Source: Ferrimonas pelagia
Lineage (GTDB): Bacteria; Pseudomonadota; Gammaproteobacteria; Enterobacterales; Shewanellaceae
Reading direction: 5' to 3'
Assembly: GCF_039543565.1 (NCBI RefSeq)
Contig: NZ_BAABJZ010000100.1
Span: forward strand, 41,063 to 105,062
DNA: 64,000 nt
Each line of letters begins with the position of its first letter. Within the stretch, counting starts at the first letter, position 1. The notes under the pieces were generated by a model that was not told the origin of the DNA, searched no databases, and saw only the letters and a program-made list of their open reading frames with translations. Positions 43,486 to 52,051 of the stretch are shown here, piece by piece. Made by a program: the position numbers and the translations under genes.

Positions 43486-44847
43486 TTAGGTCGAGGGAAT
43501 TACCTGCCGCGCTGCCAATTTTTTCCACTCACGCCACAGCATCCAAGCCACCACCAGAGACAGCGCCATATTGGACAGGGGCACCGACAGCCAGATCCCG
43601 CTGATCCCCATCAATTTCGGCAGCACCCACAAAAACGGCAGTTGGATCAGCATATTGGCCATAGTGACAAACGTCGCCTTGCGGCCCATCCCCAGACTCT
43701 GGAACACCACCCCGACGGAAAAGATCAAGCCATCGAGACACAGCAGGGCCAGATGCAGTCGCATCCCCAGTTTCGTCGCTTCAAACAAAGCCGGATCTTC
43801 GCTGTTGTAGATCAGGATGATCGGCTCAATAAACAGGTTAATCACCGCCATAGCCAACACCCCTGAGCCCATAGCAACCCACAGCATCAGTTTGACAAAG
43901 CGCTTCATCCGCGCGATCTCACCTGCGCCGTAATGGTAGCTGATCAACGGCTGTGTCCCCGCCGCCACCCCTTCGGCAAACAGGTAATACAACATCGCGG
44001 TGTAGCCAACGATGGCAAATGCCCCCACAAAGACCGCATCGCCATATTGCATAAACAGGTAGTTATGGACAGCAATAATGAAGCTGAAATAGGCGTACAT
44101 CAGCAGACTGGACAGGCCGATCCCGCAGGTGCGCAGACTCAGCGACCATTGCGGGCGCAGATCCCGCCAGAGCAGTCGCGTCTGCACCTTGGTCGAGAAG
44201 AAATAGGCGATCCCCAGAGCCATCACCAGGCTCTGCGCCAGCGCCGTGGCCACCGCCGCGCCCACCAGGGCCCAGCCAAGATACGCCACAAACAGCGCAT
44301 CGAGGGCGACATTCAATAGCGCTCCCAGGGCGATCAGCCAAGTCGCTCGATTGGGCGCTTCATCGTTGCGCACCATAAACGGCAGTGCCAGGCTGCCCAT
44401 CGCAATGGGCACCACATAGATAAACACCTGCAGATAGTCGCTGGCATGACGCAGGGCTTCACCGCTGGCGTCCTGCCACGCCAGCGCCTGCTCGCCACCC
44501 CAGATCAGCAAGATCCCCGCCGGGATCCCGACCACAAACAGCAGGCTGAGGCCGTTGCCCAGCGCCTGGCGTGCCAACCGCAGCTTGCCCTCGCCACGGG
44601 ACAGGGACGCGATGGCCCCGCTGCCCACGCCGATCATCATGCCCAGGCCGTAGAAGGTTCCGATCATAGGCCAGGCCAGGTTGATCCCCGCCAGTCCGTC
44701 TGCACCGACGTAGCGACCAATGAAGATCCCATCGATCACCTGATACAACCCACTGACCAACATGGCTGCCACCGTGGGCAACACATAGCGCCAAAATTGA
44801 CGGCTCACGCTACGATCACCGACCCTTTCGGTTTGCTCAACCGACAT
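43486..44847 (-). CDS. MATE-family efflux transporter
   Basis: Encodes 453 residues from the ATG at 44847 (a GTG two codons earlier is possible; ribosome binding site TGAGG). Twelve hydrophobic segments. Seen: SGLYQVIDGIFIGRYVGADGLAGINLAWP in the first helices and GVGSGAIASLSRGEGK. The second half repeats the topology with AEGVAAGTQPLISYHYGAGE. Family knowledge: Na+- or H+-driven export of cationic drugs or metabolites. An inverted repeat GTTAGC-AGG-GCTAAC just upstream matches a site in front of the marR gene, so MarR repression is likely. Confidence 0.92.
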   Translation of the reverse strand: MSVEQTERVGDRSVSRQFWRYVLPTVAAMLVSGLYQVIDGIFIGRYVGADGLAGINLAWPMIGTFYGLGMMIGVGSGAIASLSRGEGKLRLARQALGNGLSLLFVVGIPAGILLIWGGEQALAWQDASGEALRHASDYLQVFIYVVPIAMGSLALPFMVRNDEAPNRATWLIALGALLNVALDALFVAYLGWALVGAAVATALAQSLVMALGIAYFFSTKVQTRLLWRDLRPQWSLSLRTCGIGLSSLLMYAYFSFIIAVHNYLFMQYGDAVFVGAFAIVGYTAMLYYLFAEGVAAGTQPLISYHYGAGEIARMKRFVKLMLWVAMGSGVLAMAVINLFIEPIILIYNSEDPALFEATKLGMRLHLALLCLDGLIFSVGVVFQSLGMGRKATFVTMANMLIQLPFLWVLPKLMGISGIWLSVPLSNMALSLVVAWMLWREWKKLAARQVIPST

Positions 44848-44860
44848 ACACACCTCATTG

Positions 44861-44875
44861 GTTAGCAGGGCTAAC
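44861..44875. promoter_or_regulatory. operator of the MATE gene (MarR-type)
   Basis: Perfect inverted repeat GTTAGC-AGG-GCTAAC, 13 bases upstream of the MATE start, nearly the same as the site before marR at 45359. Confidence 0.65.
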
Positions 44876-44891
44876 TACATAATTAAAGCAA

Positions 44892-44911
44892 AGGGCACGA
44901 CCCCGTGCCCT
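44892..44911 (-). terminator. hairpin between marR and the MATE gene
   Basis: Stem AGGGCACG / CGTGCCCT with a 4-nt loop, and on the minus strand TTTGCTTT after it. It lies between the marR stop and the MATE operator, so the MATE gene probably has its own promoter with only partial read-through. Confidence 0.6.
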
Positions 44912-44923
44912 ATAAGATCCAGC

Positions 44924-45355
44924 CTAGCGACTGCGATTGGCCTTGGCCACCATCCGAGTCAGCAACTGCGCCAAGTGCTGGCGATCCTGCGGCGACATTT
45001 CGTCGACCAACTCGGAGATAAGATCCCCGTAAATGGTCCGATCCTGAGCCAACAACGCCTTGGCCTGAACGCTGATGGAGAGCAAAAAGGCGCGACCGTC
45101 TTCCTGACACGGCTGGCGTTCCACCAACCCCTTGCGCTGCAGCCGTGCCACCATATTGCTGGCCGTTGGCTTGCTGACCAGCATACGTTTCGCCAGATCA
45201 GACAAACGCACCGAGCCCGCCTCCTCCAGCGTTTCCAAATAATCGTATTCGGTATAGCTCAATGAGGTACAAGCGGTTTCAGGCACTTCTCGCCAGCGGC
45301 GGCTGATATAGCGCTCTAGCGCCATCAGGGATTGATCGATCTTCATGCCAGCCAT
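44924..45355 (-). CDS. MarR-family transcriptional regulator
   Basis: Encodes 143 residues. Seen: SYTEYDYLETLEEAGSVRLSDLAKRM, then VSKPTASNMVARLQRKGLVERQP and DGRAFLLSISVQ, the winged helix and beta-hairpin wing of MarR proteins. Dimerisation helices flank it. It probably represses itself and the MATE exporter through matching inverted repeats at 45359-45373 and 44861-44875. A second ATG three codons in (MKIDQS) could be the start. Ligand unknown. Confidence 0.9.
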   Translation of the reverse strand: MAGMKIDQSLMALERYISRRWREVPETACTSLSYTEYDYLETLEEAGSVRLSDLAKRMLVSKPTASNMVARLQRKGLVERQPCQEDGRAFLLSISVQAKALLAQDRTIYGDLISELVDEMSPQDRQHLAQLLTRMVAKANRSR

Positions 45356-45358
45356 TTT

Positions 45359-45373
45359 ATTAGAAAGGCTAAC
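45359..45373. promoter_or_regulatory. operator of the marR gene
   Basis: ATTAGA-AAG-GCTAAC (plus-strand reading), 3 bases before the marR start codon, an imperfect copy of the perfect repeat at the MATE gene (12 of 15 positions by eye). Confidence 0.6.
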
Positions 45374-45617
45374 TAAAGAACAAGTACCAACGGGGCCGCT
45401 GCTTCATTGGGTATTTCAGGCGGAGGGTTTCGGCAAAAAATGGAGGGAGAGCCAATGGCTCTAGCACGACTTGCACCCTTGATGGGCGAGAAAAAAGATA
45501 GCGTAACAAAGCGCTTGGCGTCAGCGCCGAAACGCTGAGACAGGCCATCACAGAAGCCCCTACAGAGCGCCGTTTATGCTTCATCAACCCAGCGGCTGAG
45601 AGCTCTCGGATCGTTCG

Positions 45618-46004
45618 TTAGCCCAGCATCTTCTTCAGCAAACCGGTCAATTGCCGTTGTTCATTTGGGGCTAAGCGGCCGGACATTTCCCGTACGATCT
45701 GGCGATAGACTACCCGATCCTGACGGACTGCACGTGCTCCCGCCGGGGTAATGGATGCGACGCCATGCTGAATATCGATAAAACCATCACGGGTCAGCGC
45801 ATCGAGCCAATCCACCACGGCCTCATTGGTCAGATCAAACTGCCGCCCCAGATCCTGCAAGCTTATCGCGCCCTGATGCTCTAACACCCTGACCAACTTA
45901 TACTGAAGAATATTCAGAGGGTTGGTCTGACTGACGCCAGTCAGATGTGACCAGTATTCCCAGATGGCGTAATCCAGCTCGTACAGATAATTCTCTACAT
46001 TCAT
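45618..46004 (-). CDS. MarR-like winged-helix protein
   Basis: Encodes 128 residues. Seen: LNILQYKLVRVLEHQGAISLQDLGRQFDLTNEAVVDWLDALTRDGFIDIQ, then GVASITPAGARAV and a C-terminal helix pair. It resembles a short MarR protein but has a weaker recognition helix and no clear partner gene. It is on the same strand as cobO and marR, but separated from both by over 100 bases. Probably a transcription regulator with unknown target. Confidence 0.78.
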   Translation of the reverse strand: MNVENYLYELDYAIWEYWSHLTGVSQTNPLNILQYKLVRVLEHQGAISLQDLGRQFDLTNEAVVDWLDALTRDGFIDIQHGVASITPAGARAVRQDRVVYRQIVREMSGRLAPNEQRQLTGLLKKMLG

Positions 46005-46110
46005 GCCGGAAAGGATACGACTCCACTTCGCTCTTTGTCACACTGGCTCGGACAAAAAAAGCCCCAGCGCAAACTAACCCCATAAATGTGACCCAGCCCG
46101 CGCGCGTGAA

Positions 46111-46710
46111 CTACCAATCAAATCCAGCCTGCGCTTTGATACCCGCCTCAAAGGCGTGCTTGACGGCGGCGATCTCCGACACGGTATCCGCCAACTCTGT
46201 GAGCTTACGGTGGCAGGCCCGCCCGGTCACGATAACGTGCTGATCTACGGGACGTTTGGCTATTGCCTCGACCACTTCATCGATCTCCAGATAATGAAAG
46301 CTGAGCATGTAGGTCAATTCATCCAACAACACCAGATCCACCGTGGGATCCGCCAGCGCCGGCTTGATCTGCGCCCACACTGCTTGTGCCGCCCGAGTGT
46401 CGGCCTCGCGATCTTGGGTATCCCAGGTAAAGCCGGTTTTCATGACATAAAAGGGCACGCCAAGCGACTCCAGCACATTGCGCTCGCCACACGCCCACTC
46501 CCCCTTAATAAACTGCGCCACTTGGCAGTTGAGTCCATGCCCCACCGCCCGCAATACCGTGCCAAATCCCGCCGTGGACTTGCCCTTGCCGTTGCCGGTA
46601 AGCACCATCACAATGCCCCGCTGCGCCGTCGCCGCCGATACCTTGGCATTCACCGCGGTCTTGAGTGTCTGCTGCCGAGCCTTATGTTTCTCTGCGTCTC
46701 GTTGGGCCAT
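46111..46710 (-). CDS. btuR: corrinoid adenosyltransferase (CobO/BtuR type)
   Basis: Encodes 199 residues. Start taken at the ATG at 46710, in register with E. coli BtuR, with GGAGG seven bases upstream. An ATG at 46725 with AGGAGG is equally possible. Reaction: ATP plus cob(I)yrinic acid a,c-diamide or cob(I)alamin to the adenosyl form. Seen: P-loop GNGKGKST at 39-46, VAQFIKGEW, VLLDELTYMLSFHYLEIDEV and HVIVTGRACHRKLTELAD, all CobO family motifs. With the PduO-like protein, the window has two unrelated adenosyltransferase types. No riboswitch precedes it. It is divergent from the fetB-like gene. Confidence 0.93.
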   Translation of the reverse strand: MAQRDAEKHKARQQTLKTAVNAKVSAATAQRGIVMVLTGNGKGKSTAGFGTVLRAVGHGLNCQVAQFIKGEWACGERNVLESLGVPFYVMKTGFTWDTQDREADTRAAQAVWAQIKPALADPTVDLVLLDELTYMLSFHYLEIDEVVEAIAKRPVDQHVIVTGRACHRKLTELADTVSEIAAVKHAFEAGIKAQAGFDW

Positions 46711-46827
46711 GCTCCGCCTCCCCATACCATTCGCCTCCTACAGTGCTATAAGTCTCGACCCGTTACCAGCCGGATAATCGCTTTGTTACTGAAGTATCAA
46801 AGGTATAATCACACCACTTGAGGAAAT

Positions 46828-47634
46828 TTGAGCCGAGCAATGCAATCGATTATCGAGATAAGTGGATGGCAATTGGCCGCCTTTATGACGGTGATCTTGA
46901 TCCCGCTGGCGATCAATGCCCACTTTCGCCTAGCGTTGGGCCGAGACATGCTGATCGCTGTCGCGCGCATGACGGTGCAATTGCTGCTGGTGGGCCTCTA
47001 TCTGCAGTTTGTGTTTGAGCGAGACAGCGCCCTGCTCAACACCCTTTGGCTGATCGTGATGATCTTCGTCGGCGCCAGCTCCATCTTATCCAGCGCCAAG
47101 ATCCCGCAGCGTCACCTCTATCCCGCAGTCTTGGGTGGCTTGCTGATCGGACTGTTGCCGATCCTAGCCCTCCTGCTGCTCGGCCTGCTGCGCCCGGTCC
47201 CACTATACAACGCCCAATACCTGATCCCACTGGCCGGTATGCTGCTGGGCAACAGCCTCAGCGGCAACATCATCGCCTTGCAGCGATTGTTTGGCGGACT
47301 CACAGACCGGTTTGAGCTCTATCAGGGCGCGCTCGCCCTCGGCGCCACCCCAAGCTACGCCGCCCGTCCCTTCGTACAACACGCGATGCAGCAAGCGCAG
47401 GCCCCCATACTCGCGACCATGACCGCCACCGGCTTGGTGACCCTGCCCGGCATGATGACCGGCCAGATCCTCAGCGGCAGCGATCCCATGATCGCCGTTA
47501 AATACCAGTTGGTGATCATGCTGGCGATCTTTGCCATGCTCAGCCTGTCAGTCACCGCATGTCTGCTACTCACCGTGCGCATGGTGCTGGCAGCCGATGG
47601 GCGGATCAGACTATCGCTGTCACAAACACCCTAA
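46828..47634 (+). CDS. FetB-like (UPF0014) ABC transporter permease
   Basis: Encodes 268 residues. Start taken at TTG 46828 with GAGGAAAT just before it. ATG 46840 is the alternative. Seven or so hydrophobic segments. Seen: VARMTVQLLLVGLYLQFVF, PLAGMLLGNSLSGNIIALQR and GLVTLPGMMTGQILSGSDPMIAVKYQ, the FetB signature. In E. coli FetAB exports iron. Here no FetA ATPase gene is next to it on either side, so either it is supplied elsewhere or the permease works with another partner. The start is close to cobO, divergent. Function inferred from family. Confidence 0.88.
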   Translation: MSRAMQSIIEISGWQLAAFMTVILIPLAINAHFRLALGRDMLIAVARMTVQLLLVGLYLQFVFERDSALLNTLWLIVMIFVGASSILSSAKIPQRHLYPAVLGGLLIGLLPILALLLLGLLRPVPLYNAQYLIPLAGMLLGNSLSGNIIALQRLFGGLTDRFELYQGALALGATPSYAARPFVQHAMQQAQAPILATMTATGLVTLPGMMTGQILSGSDPMIAVKYQLVIMLAIFAMLSLSVTACLLLTVRMVLAADGRIRLSLSQTP

Positions 47635-47839
47635 CGCCGGGCCCGCTCTGCGTTGTCACTGGGCTCGATATCACCACCGATTTCCTCGTATACAATGCCA
47701 GGAGCGGATTCGGCTCAATAAGCAGCAAAGGGCGAACGCACTAAGCGCCGCCCTTAAGCTCGCTGGCAGAACCCATTGCGACGATCGCCTGTGTTCCCGC
47801 CAGATCACCGCCGCCGACTTACGCCGGTGGCCGAAAGCA

Positions 47840-50482
47840 TCAATCGATCTCAAGGGTGTCGGTCAGCAGAATCTTATCCGAGGCATTGCCCACCCGGATC
47901 TCATAGCGATCCCCTAAGGCCCAGCCCTCCGCTTCCTCATCCCAATACGCAAGATCCTGAACATCGATGGCAAAGCGCAAGGTCTTGCTGGCTCCAGCAG
48001 CCAGACTGATGCGCTCGAACGCCTTGAGTCGCTGTTTGGGTCGCTCGCTGCGTTCAAAGCGGTCCGCCACATACACCTGCACTACCTCATCCCCATCGAG
48101 ATCACCGCTGTTGCTGACGCGCACTGACAGCTCAATGGTGCCATCGGCACTGACAATCGATTTCCCAAGCTTCAGGTTATCGAAGTCGAACTGGGTGTAA
48201 CTTAAACCGTGACCGAATGCCCATAGGGGTGTTTTGTCCAAATACATGTAGGTGCGGCCTTTACTGAGGTCATAATCCCCAAAGGGCGGCAGATCGTCCC
48301 AGCTACGCACATAGGTCAGCGGCAGCTTGCCGCCCGGGTTATTGTCGCCAAACAGGGTACGGGCGATGGCATTGCCCCCCTGCTCGCCAGGATACCAAGA
48401 CTGCAGGATCGCCGGGGCGTTGTCCTTGAGCCAGGGGCTTTCAATGGAGGAGCCGGACTGCAGAACCACCACAGTATTGGGATTGGCCTTAAGCACGCCT
48501 TGCAGCATCTCGGTCTGCTCCGCCGGCAGCCCCTCAAAGCTACGGTCAATGGACTCGCGCTCATAGTGCACCGACAGACCCATCAGGGCGATCACTGCAT
48601 CGGCCTGCTTGGCGGCCGCCACTTCGCTGCCCTCGTACTGGTCCGCATGTTGCGGCAACTGCCAACCGAACCGCAGGGTGTGCTCCCGGGTGTTGTCCCT
48701 GCGCATCGCCACCAGGCTGATCTCGTAGCTTTTCGTCGCATCCAGGTAGACCTCGGTGCGGCTGCTGCGCAGCTCGGTACGACTGCCGTGATCCCGCAGT
48801 ACCGGGCCGCCATTCACCAGCAGCGAGACGTCGGCCCCCAGGTTATCGACGCCCAGGGTATAGGTGCCGCTTTGTGGCGGCACGATGGTGGTGCGGTAGG
48901 TCACCGAGTAGCGCAGCGAGTCCAGCACCGGATCCGGCGTATTGCGCCGCCAATGGAAATCAATATCGACAACCGTGCTTTCGGCTACCGGCTCGCCTAT
49001 GGCAAAGCGGTTGTCATGGTAGCTTGCTTGCCAGATCCCTAACCCCTGCTCATCCAGCTGGATGATGTTGTCCATGGGGATGGAGGACAGGGTCTGCGTA
49101 TTTTGGCTCCAGGGCACGTACAGCACCTCAACGTCCTCCCCCAAATAGTCACGGATCCCCTGCAAAGCGGTCACCGGCTCGGTGGCCGTGCCTGAATAGG
49201 TGCCGTAGTTGAGCACATCGGCATTGGGGCCGATCACCGCCACGCTCTTGAGCTTGCTCTTATCCAGCGGCAACAGCAGAGCCTCCTCCACCGGCTCGTT
49301 TTGCAGCAGCACCATCGACTTTTCCGCCAGTTCCAACGCCAGGGGTTTGAAGCTGGTCAGCGTCTCGAAGGGCAGATCCTTCCAGGGCGAGAGCGTCTCG
49401 GGATCGTAGATCCCCAGTTGCAGCGCCACCCGCATTACATTACGAAACGCCCGGTCCAGCTTGTCCTGTGCCACCTGTTCCTGCTCGATGGCGGTCATCA
49501 GTTCGCTACGAAACAGCCGGGTATTGTCGTAATCCAGGGTGTCGGCGTTCATTACCGCAGCGGTGGAGGCCACGTCATCCGGGTAGATCCCATGACCGCT
49601 AAAGCCCCGCTCTTGCCAGCCATGGGTCAGCATTCTTACCGAGCCATAGTCGCCGATCACAAAGCCATCAAAGCCCCATTCGCCGCGCAGCACATCGCGC
49701 ACCAGCCACGTGTTGGTCACCGCCGGCTCGCCGTTAAGGGCGTTGTAGGCGGTCATGACGATCTTGGCGTTGCCCTCTTCCACGGCCTGCTTATAGGCCG
49801 GGAAGTAGTACTCACGCAGCTGTTTTTCAGAGATCACCGCATCGCCATGAAAGCGGTTGTGCTCCTCGTTGTTGGCGACGAAGTGTTTCGGCCCGGTGGC
49901 GGATTTCAGATAAGTGGGGTGCTCCCCCTGCAGGCCCTGGACATAGGCGGTGACGATCTCCCCCGCCAGCACAGGATCCTCACCGTAGGCCTCCTGGGTC
50001 CGCCCCCAGCGGGGATCCCGGGCCATATTGATGGTGGGCGAGTACATCAGCAGCGGACCACGATGGCCACTGCGTTGCATCGGCCCGTTGTGATACTGGG
50101 CACGGATCTCATCGGACACGGCATCGCCAGCCTGGCGGATCAGCCTCGGTTCCCAGGTCGCCGCCCAGGCGATGGAGGTAGGAAATACAGTCGTTGCATT
50201 GCTGCGCGGGGTGCTCAGGCCATGCTGGGCCACGCCTGGCTCCAAGCTTTTCAATCCTAACCGTGGCACCCCACGGCTGTTCATCGAGATCATCTGGCCC
50301 TTTTCCGCCGGACTCAGACGGGCGCTGATGTCGTCGAGGCGTTCCTCAATGGACAGAGAGTGGTCGTAAAACGGGATCGGATAACGTGCGATCGCCTCGC
50401 CACTCATGGCCGCCAAGGCCATCGGACTGAAGATGCACAGGGAGATCGCCTTGCCGATGTGGTTCCATCGTCGTGCAGTCAT
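47840..50482 (-). CDS. exported GH3 beta-glycosidase with PA14 domain
   Basis: Encodes 880 residues if started at ATG 50482, which leaves a signal-like N-terminus (AISLCIFSPMALAA). A longer frame begins at 50575 without a ribosome binding site. Family knowledge: GH3 enzymes remove beta-linked glucose or xylose from the non-reducing end by a retaining mechanism. Seen: YSPTINMARDPRWGRTQEAYGEDP, KHFVANNEE, and the nucleophile segment GFVIGDYGSV (Asp near residue 278, where SDW is commoner). The C-terminal half has a PA14-like insert (TYTLGVDNLGADVSLLVNGG). The acid/base loop is ERESIDR, followed by a fibronectin-like end. Substrate (glucoside or xyloside) unknown. Confidence 0.9.
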   Translation of the reverse strand: MTARRWNHIGKAISLCIFSPMALAAMSGEAIARYPIPFYDHSLSIEERLDDISARLSPAEKGQMISMNSRGVPRLGLKSLEPGVAQHGLSTPRSNATTVFPTSIAWAATWEPRLIRQAGDAVSDEIRAQYHNGPMQRSGHRGPLLMYSPTINMARDPRWGRTQEAYGEDPVLAGEIVTAYVQGLQGEHPTYLKSATGPKHFVANNEEHNRFHGDAVISEKQLREYYFPAYKQAVEEGNAKIVMTAYNALNGEPAVTNTWLVRDVLRGEWGFDGFVIGDYGSVRMLTHGWQERGFSGHGIYPDDVASTAAVMNADTLDYDNTRLFRSELMTAIEQEQVAQDKLDRAFRNVMRVALQLGIYDPETLSPWKDLPFETLTSFKPLALELAEKSMVLLQNEPVEEALLLPLDKSKLKSVAVIGPNADVLNYGTYSGTATEPVTALQGIRDYLGEDVEVLYVPWSQNTQTLSSIPMDNIIQLDEQGLGIWQASYHDNRFAIGEPVAESTVVDIDFHWRRNTPDPVLDSLRYSVTYRTTIVPPQSGTYTLGVDNLGADVSLLVNGGPVLRDHGSRTELRSSRTEVYLDATKSYEISLVAMRRDNTREHTLRFGWQLPQHADQYEGSEVAAAKQADAVIALMGLSVHYERESIDRSFEGLPAEQTEMLQGVLKANPNTVVVLQSGSSIESPWLKDNAPAILQSWYPGEQGGNAIARTLFGDNNPGGKLPLTYVRSWDDLPPFGDYDLSKGRTYMYLDKTPLWAFGHGLSYTQFDFDNLKLGKSIVSADGTIELSVRVSNSGDLDGDEVVQVYVADRFERSERPKQRLKAFERISLAAGASKTLRFAIDVQDLAYWDEEAEGWALGDRYEIRVGNASDKILLTDTLEID

Positions 50483-50649
50483 TGGACGCAGATATCCTCG
50501 AAGTATTGAAGCGCATTGCGGCGGCTCAGGCACAGCAAAAACGGCCGCCAAGACCGGAATACACAGTTGCTTCATGATAAGTGTCTTGTTGTTAGGTCAA
50601 AGAACAGCCGGAGGTTATTCACTTCCGGCGTGGGCAGATCGCTGTCGAC

Positions 50650-51945
50650 TTACTTCAGGCTATCGGCGATGGCTTCATAGGAGGCCATGCGGGGACGGTT
50701 GGTGACCCGTGCGGCGTTGGACGCGCTGGCGGCCGAGGAGAAGGTGGCGATCACCAGGTTCTTGTCCTGGTTGATGTAGAGGTTCTGGCCGAACACACCA
50801 CGGAAGGTGCCGATGCCTTTTTCGCTGTCGTGCACCCAAAGGTAGTTCTTGTAACCTTCCAGCCACTCATCAAACACCGGGCTGTTTTCATCACTGCGGT
50901 AGATGCTGCGAGCGGTGTGCAGTTTTTCCTCATCGGTCAGAGCAAAGGTGTCTTTCACCCAAGCCTCGGAGAAAACCTGCTCGCCGTTGTACTTGCCGTT
51001 GTTGGCCATCGCCATGCCGACACGGGCAAAGTCACGCAAGGTGGTGTTCATGCCACCGGTCGCGATAGCAACATAGGTCATGTCCGCCATCATAAAGGCG
51101 TCGTGTTCCACACCCAGCTTGTTCCAAATGTTGTCCGCGATGAAGGTCTGTAGTGGCTGGCCGGAGACGCGGCTGATAAGCCAACCGATCACGTCCACAT
51201 TGGGGGAGTGATACTCGTACTGGTACGACGGTTGCAGATCCGGGTTCTGGGTGAACTTGCCGGCAAACTCCAGCAAGCCGCGGGGGGTATCGTCCTTGGT
51301 GGGATCGATGGCGTTGAGATCCCAGGCCGGGATAAAGCCCAGACGACGGAAGTACTCGGTGCTGACCTCACCCGGCGTCATATTGACGTAGTCTTCGGAG
51401 TAGTTCAGCGCGGTGACCATATTCAGCACCTCGCGCACGGTACGCTGACCAAAATGGGTATCTTTCAGCTCGTCGATGTAGGTCTCCACCTTGGCGTTCA
51501 AATCCACCTTGCCCTTCTCCACCAGGATCCCCAAGGCCTGACCGACCAAGGACTTAGTGCTGGAGGCCCACAGGTGGTGATCTTTTTCGGTGAAGTCACC
51601 GAAGTACTCTTCGTGCAGGATCTTACCGTTGTGGATCACGATGTAGCCGTCAGTATCGTCGCCGATCATGGCATCACGAACGCTGTAGCTTTGGCCCTGG
51701 TAGTCAAACTTCAGCTCGGCGATCTTCGGATCCAGCGCTTCTGGGATGGCCACAATGTCACCACCACGGGGCACCATCACGCTCGGATGCATACCGACGT
51801 TGCGAAAAGTCCAGTAATTGTAGGGTTGTAAGGTCCAGTTGGCTTTGGTGGCCTGCGCCTCAGCGGCCGCCGGAATAGTGTCCATGGCCGCCAGTGCGGA
51901 TCCTGAGCTAAAACCAAGCAGTACGGCAATCAAAGTACGTTTCAT
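50650..51945 (-). CDS. exported class-C beta-lactamase-type serine hydrolase
   Basis: Encodes 431 residues with a signal peptide (cleavage near ALAA-MD). Seen: SSTKSLVG with nucleophile Ser128 and Lys131 (S-x-x-K), then YHSPNVDVIGW as the Tyr-x-Asn/Ser element and GGMNTTLRDFARVGMAMAN. The layout is that of the esterase / 6-aminohexanoate-dimer hydrolase-like branch rather than of true AmpC. It is probably a periplasmic esterase, amidase or peptidase. It follows a divergent LysR gene and precedes the GH3 gene on the same strand (about 170 bases), so the two may be co-expressed. Substrate unknown. Confidence 0.88.
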   Translation of the reverse strand: MKRTLIAVLLGFSSGSALAAMDTIPAAAEAQATKANWTLQPYNYWTFRNVGMHPSVMVPRGGDIVAIPEALDPKIAELKFDYQGQSYSVRDAMIGDDTDGYIVIHNGKILHEEYFGDFTEKDHHLWASSTKSLVGQALGILVEKGKVDLNAKVETYIDELKDTHFGQRTVREVLNMVTALNYSEDYVNMTPGEVSTEYFRRLGFIPAWDLNAIDPTKDDTPRGLLEFAGKFTQNPDLQPSYQYEYHSPNVDVIGWLISRVSGQPLQTFIADNIWNKLGVEHDAFMMADMTYVAIATGGMNTTLRDFARVGMAMANNGKYNGEQVFSEAWVKDTFALTDEEKLHTARSIYRSDENSPVFDEWLEGYKNYLWVHDSEKGIGTFRGVFGQNLYINQDKNLVIATFSSAASASNAARVTNRPRMASYEAIADSLK

Positions 51946-52051
51946 GGGGATCTCTCATCGATTAAAAAAGGTTCAAGCTGAGACTATCGCCACCCCGACT
52001 TTCATTCACATGCATTATGATGGGGTATCACGTTCATTAGTCGTTGCCCTT

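Noticed and set aside
45369..45587. 72-codon minus-strand gene upstream of marR
   Set aside because: It overlaps the marR operator region, has a random-looking composition and no ribosome binding site.
49301..50260. 319-codon plus-strand frame inside the GH3 gene
   Set aside because: No family character. The opposite strand carries continuous GH3 motifs.
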